Of a stretch of 64,000 nucleotides of DNA, positions 18,301 through 27,136 are shown piece by piece; positions within the stretch are counted from its first letter, which is position 1, and each line of letters begins with the position of its first letter. Below the pieces are notes generated by a model. The model did no database searches. It saw only the letters and a list, made by a program, of their open reading frames with translations, and was not told where the DNA came from. The translations under genes and the position numbers were made by a program. This DNA comes from JAHFUI01 sp039931615 (GTDB lineage: Bacteria; Acidobacteriota; Vicinamibacteria; Vicinamibacterales; CAVVIG01): contig JBDTRR010000017.1 in NCBI GenBank assembly GCA_039931615.1, forward strand, positions 1 through 64,000, given 5' to 3'.

Positions 18301-19079
18301 CCCAACTCCACCAGGTGCTGCTCAATCTGTGCGTGAACGCCCGCGACGCGATGCCGGCCGGGGGCCAGATCACAATCAGGGCGACGAATGTCGTCATCGA
18401 TGAGCCCTTCGCCGCGCTGAACATCGACGCTCGGACCGGCCCCTACGTGATGATCGAAGTCGAGGACACAGGCACCGGCATCCCGTATGAAATCATCGAC
18501 AGGATCTTCGACCCGTTCTTCACGACTAAAGCCATCGGCAAAGGTACCGGGCTGGGCCTGGCCACATCGCTGGCCATCGTCAAGGGACACGAAGGGTTCA
18601 TCCGTGCGTATAGCGACCCGGGAATAGGCAGCCGATTCCGCATCTACCTACCGGCGCAGTCCGTGCTCGCAACGCCGGCGTCACCGGTGGCGGCGGTGAT
18701 CCGACCTCGGGGCAACGGCGAGATGGTGCTGGTCGTGGACGACGAAGCCGCCATCCGCCAGATCGCCGAGCAGACGCTCGAGGCCTTCGGCTATCGGGTG
18801 CTCCTGGCGTGCGACGGAGCAGAGGCGGTCGCGCTCTACGCCGAGCATCAGGCGGACATTGCGGTTGTGCTCACCGATATGATGATGCCCGTGATGAATG
18901 GATCGGCGACGATTCTGGAACTGGTTCGGCTGAACCCGCAGGTCCGCGTCATCTGCGCCAGTGGCCTCGCCAGCGATGTCAACGTGGGCGGCGTGGCGCC
19001 CGAATGGGCCACGCATTTCCTGGCCAAACCCTACACGGCCGAGACGTTGCTCACGGCCATCAAGGCAGCACTGTCGTAG
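15327..19079 (+). CDS. Hybrid sensor histidine kinase with membrane domain, six PAS domains and receiver
   Basis: From ATG 15327 the protein has 1250 residues; a GTG at 15255 would add 24. It starts with a DUF4118/KdpD-like bundle of about four membrane helices (residues about 18-110). Six PAS/PAC units follow, each ending in a variant of ITERxxAE (for example near DITERQHAED, DITEQRIERE and VTDRRHADE). The HisKA phosphoacceptor is His893 in GGIAHDLNN. The ATPase shows NLCVNARDAMP, DTGTGIP and GTGLGLA. A C-terminal receiver has its phosphoacceptor Asp1184 in VLTDMMMPVMNG. PAS units 3 and 6 resemble each other closely, suggesting internal duplication. The target regulator is not evident; the single-domain regulator at 14.3 kb is nearby. 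Confidence 0.93.
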   Translation: MVANAVEIPPRHPAMRSLRPYALAVVSTAAATAATGLLWPANRSVITAPFYLAVIASTHYGNRRATVVAIALSALSTWYFFLTPYYTFSLTIEEAYVLVIFTLVCSAFVVLIERLKANERKLRGSEELFEKAFRSNPSGLAISRASDGRYVETNAAFGAIIARSREESLGRTAIELGLVAAGLPEESVAELREKGALQERLCVFTNRAGVERHVLVSSDLVDFQGQPHVVSVFNDITERQHAEDALHEQATLLANAQRIGRMGSWSLDLRTGRLAWPDATCDLFGITPAEFAGTFDQFHSLILPADLAGYDAASAGVSASQLLFEAEYRIRRPDGQVRWMHSRGQVDLDAKGNPVGRTGMVMDITEQRIEREQLIENAALLRTAGRVAHLGGWTLRLPDRTLTWSDENCVIHDVPPGYQPTLEEGLGLYPPESRADVLRHLEACEREGTPYDFELQKMTAKGRPIWVRSIGEAVRDADGNITHLQGAFQDVTDRRHADESLRDSEAQFRTLAEAMPQMVWMTRPDGWNIYFNQRWVDYTGLSLEDSYGHGWNTPFHPDDRQRAWDAWQRAIAGGDYNVECRLRAADGSYRWMLVRGLPFRDQAGRITKWIGTCTDIDDLKQAQEANSMQAHMLDQIGQAVIAIDVGGRVTYANRFAGDLYGWTPGEMLGRAITEVTVPQATRKQGHEIMALLQRGETWSGEFLVQNRQGRVFPAHVTDSPVLDGRGQLIGIVGISSDISARKRAEEDMRQKDVLIRIAGRITRTGGWAIEMPDQRVSWSDEVFDILEFPRGSVPPLAEALALYPDPWRDKIVGAIQACARDGTPFDLEVEILVHNGSRKWVRVSGEAERQDDGTITLVQGAFQDITERKQLEQQYLRAQRMESIGTLAGGIAHDLNNVLAPILLSIGLLQQDERDAARLRTLATIEASAKRGAAMISRVLSFARGMDGQRLEVPVMSLVRDVATIVTDTFPKNIVFEEHVDLDLWTLQADPTQLHQVLLNLCVNARDAMPAGGQITIRATNVVIDEPFAALNIDARTGPYVMIEVEDTGTGIPYEIIDRIFDPFFTTKAIGKGTGLGLATSLAIVKGHEGFIRAYSDPGIGSRFRIYLPAQSVLATPASPVAAVIRPRGNGEMVLVVDDEAAIRQIAEQTLEAFGYRVLLACDGAEAVALYAEHQADIAVVLTDMMMPVMNGSATILELVRLNPQVRVICASGLASDVNVGGVAPEWATHFLAKPYTAETLLTAIKAALS

Positions 19080-19159
19080 ATCGCGCCGGACTGCACCACC
19101 ACCCAGCCTGCAGGCCCCCCCCACCTCAGCCGTCGGTGCAATCGGTGCAATGTGGCGCG

Positions 19160-19395
19160 GGAACTATGGCGTGGTCCCCATGATCACCGTCGCCAGCGGG
19201 ATCCTCTGGCGGTCCGACACGCCCTCGGTGGCGAACAGCGTGTCATGGCCGAACGACTGGGGTCCGCGTGCGTGCGGTTGGGTGAAGCTCCAGGATCGGT
19301 TGACCACGACGTCTGCCCGCATCGACTATCGGACAGGGAATGGCCTGTTCCCAAGCGACCATTATCCAGTCGTCGCCGGGATCCGCTACGCATGA
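19160..19395 (+). pseudogene. Endonuclease/exonuclease/phosphatase-family relic
   Basis: The frame carries ASGILWRSDTPSVANSVSW and RACGWVKLQDR, then after a short break IDYRTGNGLFPSDHYPVVAG. In DNase I-like enzymes the phrases WLSDTP, WxRLxD and SDHxPV occur in this order, but the first two are separated from the last by about 70-90 residues. Here only about 15 lie between, so the middle is deleted; the N-terminal half is also absent. The final SDHYP retains the catalytic Asp-His pair. I consider it a relic. Confidence 0.5.
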
Positions 19396-19650
19396 CCTGA
19401 TCTGGCTGGCCCGTCGTCAACCAGCGGCAGTCTGCCATCTTCGCCTTCGTGGCAAAGGCGTGCCACGCCGCGGTCATGCCGATGGGCACCGACAGCGCGA
19501 CGTGGCGAAGGCCAGAAGTCTACTTGAGGGGTTGAGCTGGCCGCCCGGTCAGCAGCTTCCGGTGAATCGTCGGCCGAGTCCCAACCTGGCGGATTGCGTA
19601 CGGCAGAGCGGTGAACCGCCGCTGTTTTGTGATAAGAATGAGCGCGATCC

Positions 19651-22035
19651 ATGAAGTACTTCGTTTCCTTGAGCGCGCTGCTGGTTCTGATCGGGTCCCC
19701 GGTGCGGTCGGCGACCAGCGCCGTCGTGCAGCCCGCCGCGAATCAACAGCAAGAGATGGTGCAGACGTACTGCGTCACTTGCCACAGCACCCGCGCCCGG
19801 ATGGGCGGTCTTGCGTTGGAAGGACTGAACCCGCAGGCCGCGGCGGCCAACGCTGAGATCTGGGAGAAGGCGCTGCGCAAGCTGCGCGGGAATCAGATGC
19901 CGCCTCCGGGCAGTCCACAGCCGCCGCTGAAGGATGTCGAGTCCTTCGTTGCCCGGATGGAAAACGCGCTCGACACCAACGCCAAGGGTCCGAAGGCCGG
20001 CTACGTGCCGATCCAGCGTCTGAACCGCACCGAGTACGCCGCGTCGGTGAAGGCCCTGGTGGGCGTGGACGTGAACCCGAAGGAGGTTCTGCCGCAGGAC
20101 ATCCAGGTGGAAGGCTTCGACAACATCGCGGACGCCTTGAGCGTCTCGCCCGCGTTCCTCGATCAGTACGTGACCGCGGCGCGGCACATCGCTCAGATCG
20201 CGGTGGGCAATCCCAATCCTCGCGTGTCCAGCGTGAAGTACCCGATCGACGCCAACCGGACTCCAGACCACCCGCTGCCCCTGGGGACGTGGGGCGGCAT
20301 GACGTTCACACACAGCTTCCCGGCCGACGGCGAGTATCAGATCACACTGACGAACCTCGCGGTGGGCCCGTACAGCAATGCGCTGGAGCGCGAGAACACG
20401 GTGGTCATCCTGATCGATGGTCGAACCGTGTTTCGCCAGTCCATCGGTGGAGCGGTGGATCTCGCTCTGGTCGATCGCACGGCCGGAACCGGACGCTCTC
20501 AGGTCATGGACCGCTTCTCGAAGATCCCCGTTCAGGTCAAAGCCGGCGTGCGCGACGTTGTCGTGGCCTTCGTCGATCGCCCTCATGTGGAGACGAGCGA
20601 AAATCTCCAGAGACTTCAACCCTACGGCGGATTGACCGGCGGCGCGGCGCCGACCGACCGCCGGCCTCATCTGCTGGACGGCATCGCGGTCGCCGGACCG
20701 TTCAATCCTACCGGCGTGTCGATGACTGCCAGCCGCGCCCTGATTTTCGTGTGCGATCCCAGGCCGACTGGCGAGCCGGCCTGCGCCAGACAGATCACGG
20801 CACACCTGGCCCGGCGCGCCTTCCGGCGGCCGGTCACCACGGAAGACGTGAACCGGCTGGTGGCCTTCTATGAAGTGGAACGCCGGAACGGCGGAACCTT
20901 CGACCAGGGAATCGAACAGACCGTGGCTGCCGTGCTGGTCAGCCCGCAGTTTCTGTATCGCAGCATCCGCGGTCCCAGGAGTGTGACGCCAAACACTGAG
21001 TTCGCCCTTACCGATCTGGAACTCGCCTCCCGGCTTTCCTTCTTCCTGTGGAACACCGGCCCGGACGAGGAACTGTTGACGCTCGCCGCATCGAATGGAT
21101 TGACCCGACCGGGAGTCATGGAGCAACAGGCGAGACGTCTGCTCGCCGATCCCCGGGCCTCCAGCCTGGTGACCAGTTTCGCGATGAAGTGGTTGGCGCT
21201 CACGACGCTGGATCAGGTCGTCCCGGACCCGAATCTGTTCCGCGGCTTCGACGAGCCCCTGCGCCGCGATTTTTCGACGGAAGCGAAAGCCTTCATCGGC
21301 AGCGTCTTCTCGGAGGATCGAAGCGTGGTGGAACTCCTGACGGCGGACTACACCTTCCTGAATGACCGTCTCGCGAGTCACTACGGCATTTCCGGCGTGA
21401 CCGGCGCGCAGTTCCGCAGGGTCACGCTGACAGACCGCACGCGTTTCGGCCTGCTGGGCAAGGCTGCGGTCCAGCTGCGGACGTCGTACGGCGACCGCAC
21501 GTCTCCGGTCTTGCGCGGAGCGTGGGTGCTCGACAAGCTGATGGGCACGCCGCCGACGCCGCCCCCGCCCGATACCGCGACCGACCTCTCACAGAAAGCC
21601 GGCGAGCAGCCCAAGACCGTTCGCGCGAGGCTGGAGCAACATCGCGACAGGGCGACGTGCCGGATGTGTCACGGCGTGATCGATCCGACCGGCCTGGCCC
21701 TGGAAAACTTCGACGCGATCGGGCAATGGCGGACGAGAGACAACGAGGCCAATGTTCCGATCGATGCCAGCACGGTGCTGCCGACGGGCGTCGCGATCGA
21801 CGGCGTGGTCGAGCTCCGCGCGCAGCTGGCCGCACGTCCGGACGTGTTCGCGCGGACCGTCACCGAGAGATTGCTGATGTACGCAGTCAACCGACGGCTG
21901 GAGTATTTCGACATCCCGCAGGTTCGCGGCATCGTTCGGTCAGCGGCGAAGGACAACTACACGCTGTCGTCAATCGTCCTGGGAATCGTCAACAGCAACG
22001 CGTTCCGCCGGCAGGGTGCGGACGCCGCACAGTAA
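19651..22035 (+). CDS. Secreted DUF1587/DUF1592/DUF1588/DUF1585 cytochrome-like protein
   Basis: The 794-residue product has a signal peptide (residues 1-20) and a cytochrome-c-type heme site CVTCH at residues 41-45. The block order known from Planctomycetes and Acidobacteria follows: DUF1587 (PIQRLNRTEYAASVKAL), DUF1595/1592 (ARRAFRRPVTTEDVNRL, then SRLSFFLWNTGPDEELL), DUF1588 with a second CRMCH and IDPTGLALENFDAIG, and DUF1585 (YAVNRRLEYFD). Two CxxCH motifs suggest a di-heme exported protein. It is almost always paired with a DUF1552 protein, as here 13 bases downstream. The function of the pair is not established; roles in extracellular oxidation of complex substrates are proposed. Confidence 0.92.
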   Translation: MKYFVSLSALLVLIGSPVRSATSAVVQPAANQQQEMVQTYCVTCHSTRARMGGLALEGLNPQAAAANAEIWEKALRKLRGNQMPPPGSPQPPLKDVESFVARMENALDTNAKGPKAGYVPIQRLNRTEYAASVKALVGVDVNPKEVLPQDIQVEGFDNIADALSVSPAFLDQYVTAARHIAQIAVGNPNPRVSSVKYPIDANRTPDHPLPLGTWGGMTFTHSFPADGEYQITLTNLAVGPYSNALERENTVVILIDGRTVFRQSIGGAVDLALVDRTAGTGRSQVMDRFSKIPVQVKAGVRDVVVAFVDRPHVETSENLQRLQPYGGLTGGAAPTDRRPHLLDGIAVAGPFNPTGVSMTASRALIFVCDPRPTGEPACARQITAHLARRAFRRPVTTEDVNRLVAFYEVERRNGGTFDQGIEQTVAAVLVSPQFLYRSIRGPRSVTPNTEFALTDLELASRLSFFLWNTGPDEELLTLAASNGLTRPGVMEQQARRLLADPRASSLVTSFAMKWLALTTLDQVVPDPNLFRGFDEPLRRDFSTEAKAFIGSVFSEDRSVVELLTADYTFLNDRLASHYGISGVTGAQFRRVTLTDRTRFGLLGKAAVQLRTSYGDRTSPVLRGAWVLDKLMGTPPTPPPPDTATDLSQKAGEQPKTVRARLEQHRDRATCRMCHGVIDPTGLALENFDAIGQWRTRDNEANVPIDASTVLPTGVAIDGVVELRAQLAARPDVFARTVTERLLMYAVNRRLEYFDIPQVRGIVRSAAKDNYTLSSIVLGIVNSNAFRRQGADAAQ

Positions 22036-22048
22036 GGTGACGCGCTCA

Positions 22049-23386
22049 ATGTTCATCACGAAGACACATCTTCCCCGCCGCGCCGTTCTGAAGGCCGCCG
22101 GAGTGTCGTTGGCGCTGCCGTTCCTGGATGCGATGGTGCCGGCCGGCACCGCGCTCGCCCAGACCGCGGCGGCGCCGAAACTGCGGACCGGATTTTTTTA
22201 TATTCCCCACGGCGCGATCATGGGGAATACGACGCACGGTCCGTCGTTGGACCGGTGGACGCCGTCCGGTTCCGGTGCCACCTTCACGCTCAGTCCGATC
22301 CTGGCGTCGCTGGAGCCGTACAAGAAGTACGTGTCGTCGTTCGGGAACCTGCAGAATGCCGCCACCGCGGGTTCGGTTCATTCGTTTACGCCCGCCACGT
22401 GGCTCAGCGCGACCCGTCCGGACACCGGCGCGCCGCGCGCGCATATGGCGACGACGCTCGATCAGGTGATCGCGAAAATCATCGGGCAGGAGACGGCGCT
22501 GCCGTCGCTCGAAGTCGCGGCGGAAACCACCGTCCAGTCGGCGGCCGGTGGCGGCGGATACTATTCCACGCTGTCGTTCCGCGACGCGGAATCGCCGTTG
22601 CCGATGGAGCCGAATCCGCGGAAGGTCTTTCTCCAGCTGTTCGGTGAGGGCGACACGCCGCAGGAGCGCGCGACCATCAACACCCGGACGAACAGCCTGC
22701 TGGATCTGATCCTGGAGGGCACCAGGAGCCTGAAGGGCAAGCTCGGGAACGGGGACAGGGCCGTTCTCGACGGCTATCTCGAGAGCGTTCGCGAGGTCGA
22801 GCGCCGAACGCAGAAGGCGGCGGCGAAAGATCTGTCCGCGTTCACGATTCCCGAGGCTCCCGTGGGAGAACTGGACGCCTTCCCCGAGCAGGTCAAGTTG
22901 ATGTTCGACCTGGTTGCGCTCGCGTATCAGGCCGACCTGACGCGGGTGGCTTCCTACATCATGGCCGCGGAAGGTACCAACCGGACCTACAACCACATCG
23001 GTATTCCGGATTCCTTCCATCCCGTCTCACACCACGCCAACGATCTGGCGAGGATCGAAAAGCTGGCCCGGATCCAGGCGTGGCACCTCGAGCAGTTTGC
23101 CAACTTCGTCAAGAAGATGGCGGAGACGCCAGACGGTCAGGGTTCGCTGCTCGATCACTCGATCTTCATGTACGGATCGAACATGAGCAACAGCGACAGG
23201 CACGACAACTACCCGGAGCCGAACATCGTCGTCGGCGGCGGCAACGGCAAGATGAGGCTCGGCGGCCGGCATCTCGTGTTGCCGGAGCGCACGCCGATCG
23301 CGAATCTGCACCTGACGCTGCTTCAGAAGGTCGGCGTCGAACGCGACACTTTCGGCGACAGCACCGGCACCATCGCGGACCTTTGA
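22049..23386 (+). CDS. DUF1552 secreted protein
   Basis: From ATG 22049 the product has 445 residues. It begins with a twin-Arg-like leader (LPRRAVLKAAGVSLALPFLD) that suggests export in a folded state, possibly with a cofactor. The DUF1552 body shows the usual FFYIPHGAIMG phrase, an NLQNAATAG segment and the late blocks SHHANDLARIEKLA and YGSNMSNSDRHDNYPEPNI, which recall alkaline-phosphatase/sulfatase-superfamily (DUF1501-like) proteins. It follows the DUF1592-type protein after 13 bases and precedes the metallo-hydrolase by five, so the three are surely one operon. The partner relation with the cytochrome-like protein is conserved across phyla. Confidence 0.92.
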   Translation: MFITKTHLPRRAVLKAAGVSLALPFLDAMVPAGTALAQTAAAPKLRTGFFYIPHGAIMGNTTHGPSLDRWTPSGSGATFTLSPILASLEPYKKYVSSFGNLQNAATAGSVHSFTPATWLSATRPDTGAPRAHMATTLDQVIAKIIGQETALPSLEVAAETTVQSAAGGGGYYSTLSFRDAESPLPMEPNPRKVFLQLFGEGDTPQERATINTRTNSLLDLILEGTRSLKGKLGNGDRAVLDGYLESVREVERRTQKAAAKDLSAFTIPEAPVGELDAFPEQVKLMFDLVALAYQADLTRVASYIMAAEGTNRTYNHIGIPDSFHPVSHHANDLARIEKLARIQAWHLEQFANFVKKMAETPDGQGSLLDHSIFMYGSNMSNSDRHDNYPEPNIVVGGGNGKMRLGGRHLVLPERTPIANLHLTLLQKVGVERDTFGDSTGTIADL

Positions 23387-23391
23387 AGGTG

Positions 23392-24306
23392 ATGGCGATC
23401 CTGAATCGCAGGGCGGTGCTGAAGGGCGCTCTCAGCGCGTTCGCTGCGTGGCCGTCCGCCCGAGTGCTCAGCGCGCAACCGGCAGTCGGCGGGGTTCGGC
23501 GCCTGACGGACCAGATGACGGTCGTGGATGGCGGCGGCAGCAACGTTCTGGCGTTCTCCACCGGTGACGGCTTTGTGCTGGTGGACGGCGGCGCTCCGAA
23601 GTCGTTCGCCACGATCATGGCGTCGCTCGGCGCGAACGCCAAGGTCAACACGCTCTTCAATACCCACCATCACGTCGATCAGACCGGCAACAATGAAATG
23701 TTCCCGACGGGGACGAGGGTCATTGCGCACAAGCGCACCTTGGAGTGGATGGCGGCCGACCACTGGATTCAGGCTGACGAGCACTATGAACAAGCCCGGC
23801 CGAAAGTGGCCCGCCCGACGGAGACGTTTCTCACCACCGGTTCGCTGACCGCGGGAGGCGAGCAGATCGACTACGGCTATCTGACCCTGGCCCACACGAA
23901 CGGCGATATCTATGTCCACTTCAGGAATGCGAACCTGCTGGCGGTGGGCGACGTGGCTTCGCCGCTCCGCGATCCCGCGCTCGACTACTTGACCGGAGCG
24001 TGGATCGGCGGCCGCGTCGATTCGATGGATGTCCTGCTGACGCTCGCGAATGATCAAACGCGGATCGTCCCGGCCTACGGGCCCGTCCTGTCGAAGGCGG
24101 AATTCAAGGCGGAGCGGGATGTGATGGAGGAGGTTCGGAAGCGACTGTTCACTCAGGTTCGGGAAGGCGACAGCCCCAGGGACATGCTGGGGCGTGGCGT
24201 TCTGAAGGGGCTCGCGCGCACCTGGAACGATCCGTACAAGTTCCTGTATGACGCCGCCAAGGGTCTGTGGGCGCACCACGACAAGCTGGGCTCCAATGTC
24301 GTGTAG
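23392..24306 (+). CDS. Exported metallo-beta-lactamase-fold hydrolase with altered HxHxDH motif
   Basis: The 304-residue protein starts with a twin-Arg-like leader (LNRRAVLKGALSAFA). The MBL-fold motif reads NTHHHVDQTGNN: His92, His94 and Asp96 are present, but the His that should follow Asp is Gln97. Later motifs include HTNGD (third His ligand region) and LLAVGDVASP (bridging Asp). With His92, His94 and the HTNGD His, one metal site can form, while the second site lacks a usual ligand. The start ATG 23392 lies five bases after the DUF1552 stop. The family includes class B3-like lactamases and SoxH/quinohemoprotein-associated hydrolases; the substrate is unknown. Confidence 0.85.
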   Translation: MAILNRRAVLKGALSAFAAWPSARVLSAQPAVGGVRRLTDQMTVVDGGGSNVLAFSTGDGFVLVDGGAPKSFATIMASLGANAKVNTLFNTHHHVDQTGNNEMFPTGTRVIAHKRTLEWMAADHWIQADEHYEQARPKVARPTETFLTTGSLTAGGEQIDYGYLTLAHTNGDIYVHFRNANLLAVGDVASPLRDPALDYLTGAWIGGRVDSMDVLLTLANDQTRIVPAYGPVLSKAEFKAERDVMEEVRKRLFTQVREGDSPRDMLGRGVLKGLARTWNDPYKFLYDAAKGLWAHHDKLGSNVV

Positions 24307-24316
24307 GAGAGACAGC

Positions 24317-25939
24317 GTGAAGGTCGCTCTCGCGTGTGTCTGCGTGCTCGCTGCCGTTGCGCCGGCCGTCGGCCAGTCCAGGAATTCGCTGGCCGATCTC
24401 ATTCAAGCCGGAAACCGGACGGCGGCGCTCGACAGGATTCGCACCGCAGCGGATGTGAATGAAGCGCAGCCAGACGGCACCCGGCCAATCCATTGGGCGG
24501 TCTACCGGGTGGACCACGAGCTGATCGCCGCGTTGATCGCGAAGAAGGCAAGAGTGGACGTCGTCAATGAGTTCGGCGCCACCCCGCTTGCCGAAGCGGT
24601 GAAGCTGGCCGACGCCCGGATGGTGACGATGCTCCTGGATGCCGGAGCGGCAGTCGATCGTGCGGATGAGAGCGGCCAGACCGCGTTGATGCTCTCGATC
24701 AAGACAGGGGAACTGCCGATCGTCGAGCTGCTGGTCAAGGCCGGCGCCAACGTCAATGCGGTCGAGGGGTTTCAACGCCAGACGCCGTTGATGTGGGCGG
24801 TGACCGCGTCGAAACACGCGGCTGAGATGACCAGGCTGCTGCTGTCCAAGGGCGCCAACGTCAAGGCTCGCGCTCTCTATACGGACTGGCCGAACCAGCT
24901 GTCCTCGGAGCCCCGCGCTCAGTACCGTCCCGTCGGCGGATTGACCGCCCTGCTGTACGCCGCTCGCAACGGCTGCGCCGACTGCATCGAAGCGCTGATC
25001 GGCGCCGGCGCCGATGTGAATGTGCCGACGCCGGAAGGCGTCACTCCGCTGATGGTCAGTCTCGATAACGATCACAACGACGTGGCCACACTGCTATTGG
25101 ATCGTGGCGCGACTCCGCACGTCGCGGATTGGTGGGGACGCACGGCGCTCTTGATTGTCGTCGATCGGAAGGCATCCCTGGGTGGTGGGCGAGCTGGACG
25201 CGGAACTGCCGCGACTGCTCGCGGCTCAGGCCCGGTGGTTCCTCACCTGGACATCATCAACCGGTTGCTGGCCGAAGATGTCGACGTGAATGCCGAGATG
25301 AACATGCATCGCCCCAGCCGCGGCGGCAATAGCGGACGCTTTTCCGACCGACAATTGAGCACGGGGTGCACGGCCTTGTATCGCGCCACCGAGGCCGGCG
25401 ACATGGAAGTCATTCGCGCTCTGCTGGGCAAGGGCGCCAACCCGAACATCAACGACATGGGTTTCACGCCGTTCCTGGTGGCGGCGGGCGTGACGCCGGG
25501 TGCTGGTGGAGGCGGTGCGCCCGACACCGCGCTTCTGGACTTGATGCTCCAACACGGCGCCGATGTGAATGCTCAGGTCACCGGCACGAGGTCCTATTCC
25601 ATGCGGATCTCCTACAATCCGCCTCCGGACAAGGAAGGGACATCGGCTCTCCACGGCGCGGTGCAGGCGGGCCGAACGGACCTGGTCCGGTACCTTCTGG
25701 CGAAAGGCGCCAGGCCCGAACTCATGGACGCCAACGGCAGGAAGCCGATCGATCGGCTCGATATCGGGGCTGCTGGGAGCAGCGCCGGCGGAGTACGAGG
25801 CCGAGGCGGAGCTCCGGCGCCCGGGCCTGATACTGCGGGGCGCGGCGCCGGAGGTCGTGGCGGCACGGGCGGCGCCGTCGACCCCGCGACTGCAGCCGAG
25901 ATTCGCGCCTTGCTGCGGGACGCCGCGCTGAAGAAGTAG
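24317..25939 (+). CDS. Secreted ankyrin-repeat protein
   Basis: The start is GTG 24317 with AGGAGAG just upstream; the product has 540 residues with a signal peptide ending at AVGQS. At least eight ankyrin repeats can be read, each with the TPL/TAL helix start and a GA(D/N)VN turn, for example near ATPLAEAVKLADARMV and QTALMLSIKTGELPIV. Two longer inserts break the array (around residues 285-310 and 395-420). The C-terminus is a Gly/Ala-rich tail with GRGGAP-type repeats. It follows the hydrolase gene by ten bases. Exported ankyrin proteins are frequent in these DUF1552 operons; a protein-binding role is inferred. Confidence 0.88.
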   Translation: MKVALACVCVLAAVAPAVGQSRNSLADLIQAGNRTAALDRIRTAADVNEAQPDGTRPIHWAVYRVDHELIAALIAKKARVDVVNEFGATPLAEAVKLADARMVTMLLDAGAAVDRADESGQTALMLSIKTGELPIVELLVKAGANVNAVEGFQRQTPLMWAVTASKHAAEMTRLLLSKGANVKARALYTDWPNQLSSEPRAQYRPVGGLTALLYAARNGCADCIEALIGAGADVNVPTPEGVTPLMVSLDNDHNDVATLLLDRGATPHVADWWGRTALLIVVDRKASLGGGRAGRGTAATARGSGPVVPHLDIINRLLAEDVDVNAEMNMHRPSRGGNSGRFSDRQLSTGCTALYRATEAGDMEVIRALLGKGANPNINDMGFTPFLVAAGVTPGAGGGGAPDTALLDLMLQHGADVNAQVTGTRSYSMRISYNPPPDKEGTSALHGAVQAGRTDLVRYLLAKGARPELMDANGRKPIDRLDIGAAGSSAGGVRGRGGAPAPGPDTAGRGAGGRGGTGGAVDPATAAEIRALLRDAALKK

Positions 25940-26002
25940 GGCCGCGACGGCCGCCCGAACGGCACTTGTCCTCGCTGGCTCAGCCACAAAACGGAGGCTC
26001 CT

Positions 26003-27031
26003 ATGAAGCAGGCCTTTCTTGCATTCGCGTGCCTGGCCCTGGCGGCGACGCCGTCCATCAACGCTCAGTCGCCCCCCTGCACGCCATCGAACGGGTTGAA
26101 CTTCATCTGCGGCCTGCCGAAGCCAGAGGATCTGGTTCTCGTCCCGGACACGCGCTGGCTGATCGCCAGCGGCATGGATCCAGGCGCTGGACTGCATCTG
26201 ATCGACACCCGAGCGAAACGGGCGCAGCCGCTCTATGCGAGTGACACGCCGGCGCGCCCGGACCGCAATCGTTTCGCCAGTTGCCCGGGCCCGCTCGATC
26301 CGCGTCAGGCGGTGTTGCACGGGCTGAGCCTGCGTCCCGCCCAGGCCGGCCATTACACGCTCTACGCGACGAACCACGGCGGCCGCGAGTCCGTCGAAGC
26401 GTTCGACATCGACGGACGGGGCGCCACACCCTCGGCCACCTGGGTCGGCTGCGTGTTGATGCCCGACCGGCTCGCGGCCAACAGCGTGGCGGCGTTCAGC
26501 GACGGCGCGCTGGTGGCCACCGTCGTCTCGTTGCCTGGAAAGACCTCTCCGGACGGGCGCAACACCGGCGCGGTCTTCATGTGGACGCCGGGCGAGAGCC
26601 GGTTCCATCGGCTGGATGGCACGGAGCTTCCGGTCAACAACGGCATCGAGACCTCCGCCGACGGTCGCGAGTTCTTCGTCGCGTCGATGGGACTGAGACA
26701 GATTGTTGCCTTCTCGCGCGCCGATCCCACGAAACCGATCGGTGTCGCGCAGCTCACCGGCTTCACCCCCGACAACGTCCGCATGGTCGGCACGCGTCTG
26801 GTGGCCGCCGGAATGGCGATCGCCGACCCATCGTGTGTCGCCGGCACGCCGTGTCCCCGCGGCTTTGCCGCCCAGGCCATCGACCCGAAGACGCTCGTCG
26901 TCAGCGACCTCGCGCGTTTCCCCGCGACGCCGCCGTACTCCGGTACCGCGACGGCCATCCCGATCGATGGCGAGATCTGGCTCAGCTCCTTCAACGGCGA
27001 CCGCGTCGCCTACGGCCCGCTCCCTCGCTAG
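26003..27031 (+). CDS. Secreted SMP-30/paraoxonase-like beta-propeller protein
   Basis: The 342-residue product has a signal peptide (residues 1-22, INAQS) and blade-like repeats such as YTLYATNHGGRESVEAFDI, NNGIETSADGREFFVASM and GEIWLSSFNGDRVAYG. The NNGIE and TPDN phrases match the metal-site asparagines of the SMP-30/gluconolactonase and arylesterase propellers. Three Cys pairs in the mature region may form disulfides. A GGAGG precedes ATG 26003 by about seven bases. It sits 63 bases after the ankyrin gene in the same direction. Activity as a lactonase or esterase is possible but not shown. Confidence 0.8.
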   Translation: MKQAFLAFACLALAATPSINAQSPPCTPSNGLNFICGLPKPEDLVLVPDTRWLIASGMDPGAGLHLIDTRAKRAQPLYASDTPARPDRNRFASCPGPLDPRQAVLHGLSLRPAQAGHYTLYATNHGGRESVEAFDIDGRGATPSATWVGCVLMPDRLAANSVAAFSDGALVATVVSLPGKTSPDGRNTGAVFMWTPGESRFHRLDGTELPVNNGIETSADGREFFVASMGLRQIVAFSRADPTKPIGVAQLTGFTPDNVRMVGTRLVAAGMAIADPSCVAGTPCPRGFAAQAIDPKTLVVSDLARFPATPPYSGTATAIPIDGEIWLSSFNGDRVAYGPLPR

Positions 27032-27136
27032 TTCGCGTCTTGGCAGGTCGTTGGGCACGGCAGCGCGCTCGTCGGTCATCGGGCCGTGCATTCTGGCGGA
27101 CGCGGAAGATGTCCCTCGAGCACCCGAGAGGTTGAG

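Noticed and set aside
25226..27091. A 621-codon minus-strand frame opposite the ankyrin and propeller genes
   Set aside because: It spans the end of one plus-strand gene and the whole of the next, has no motif, and both plus genes have signal peptides and ribosome-binding sites.
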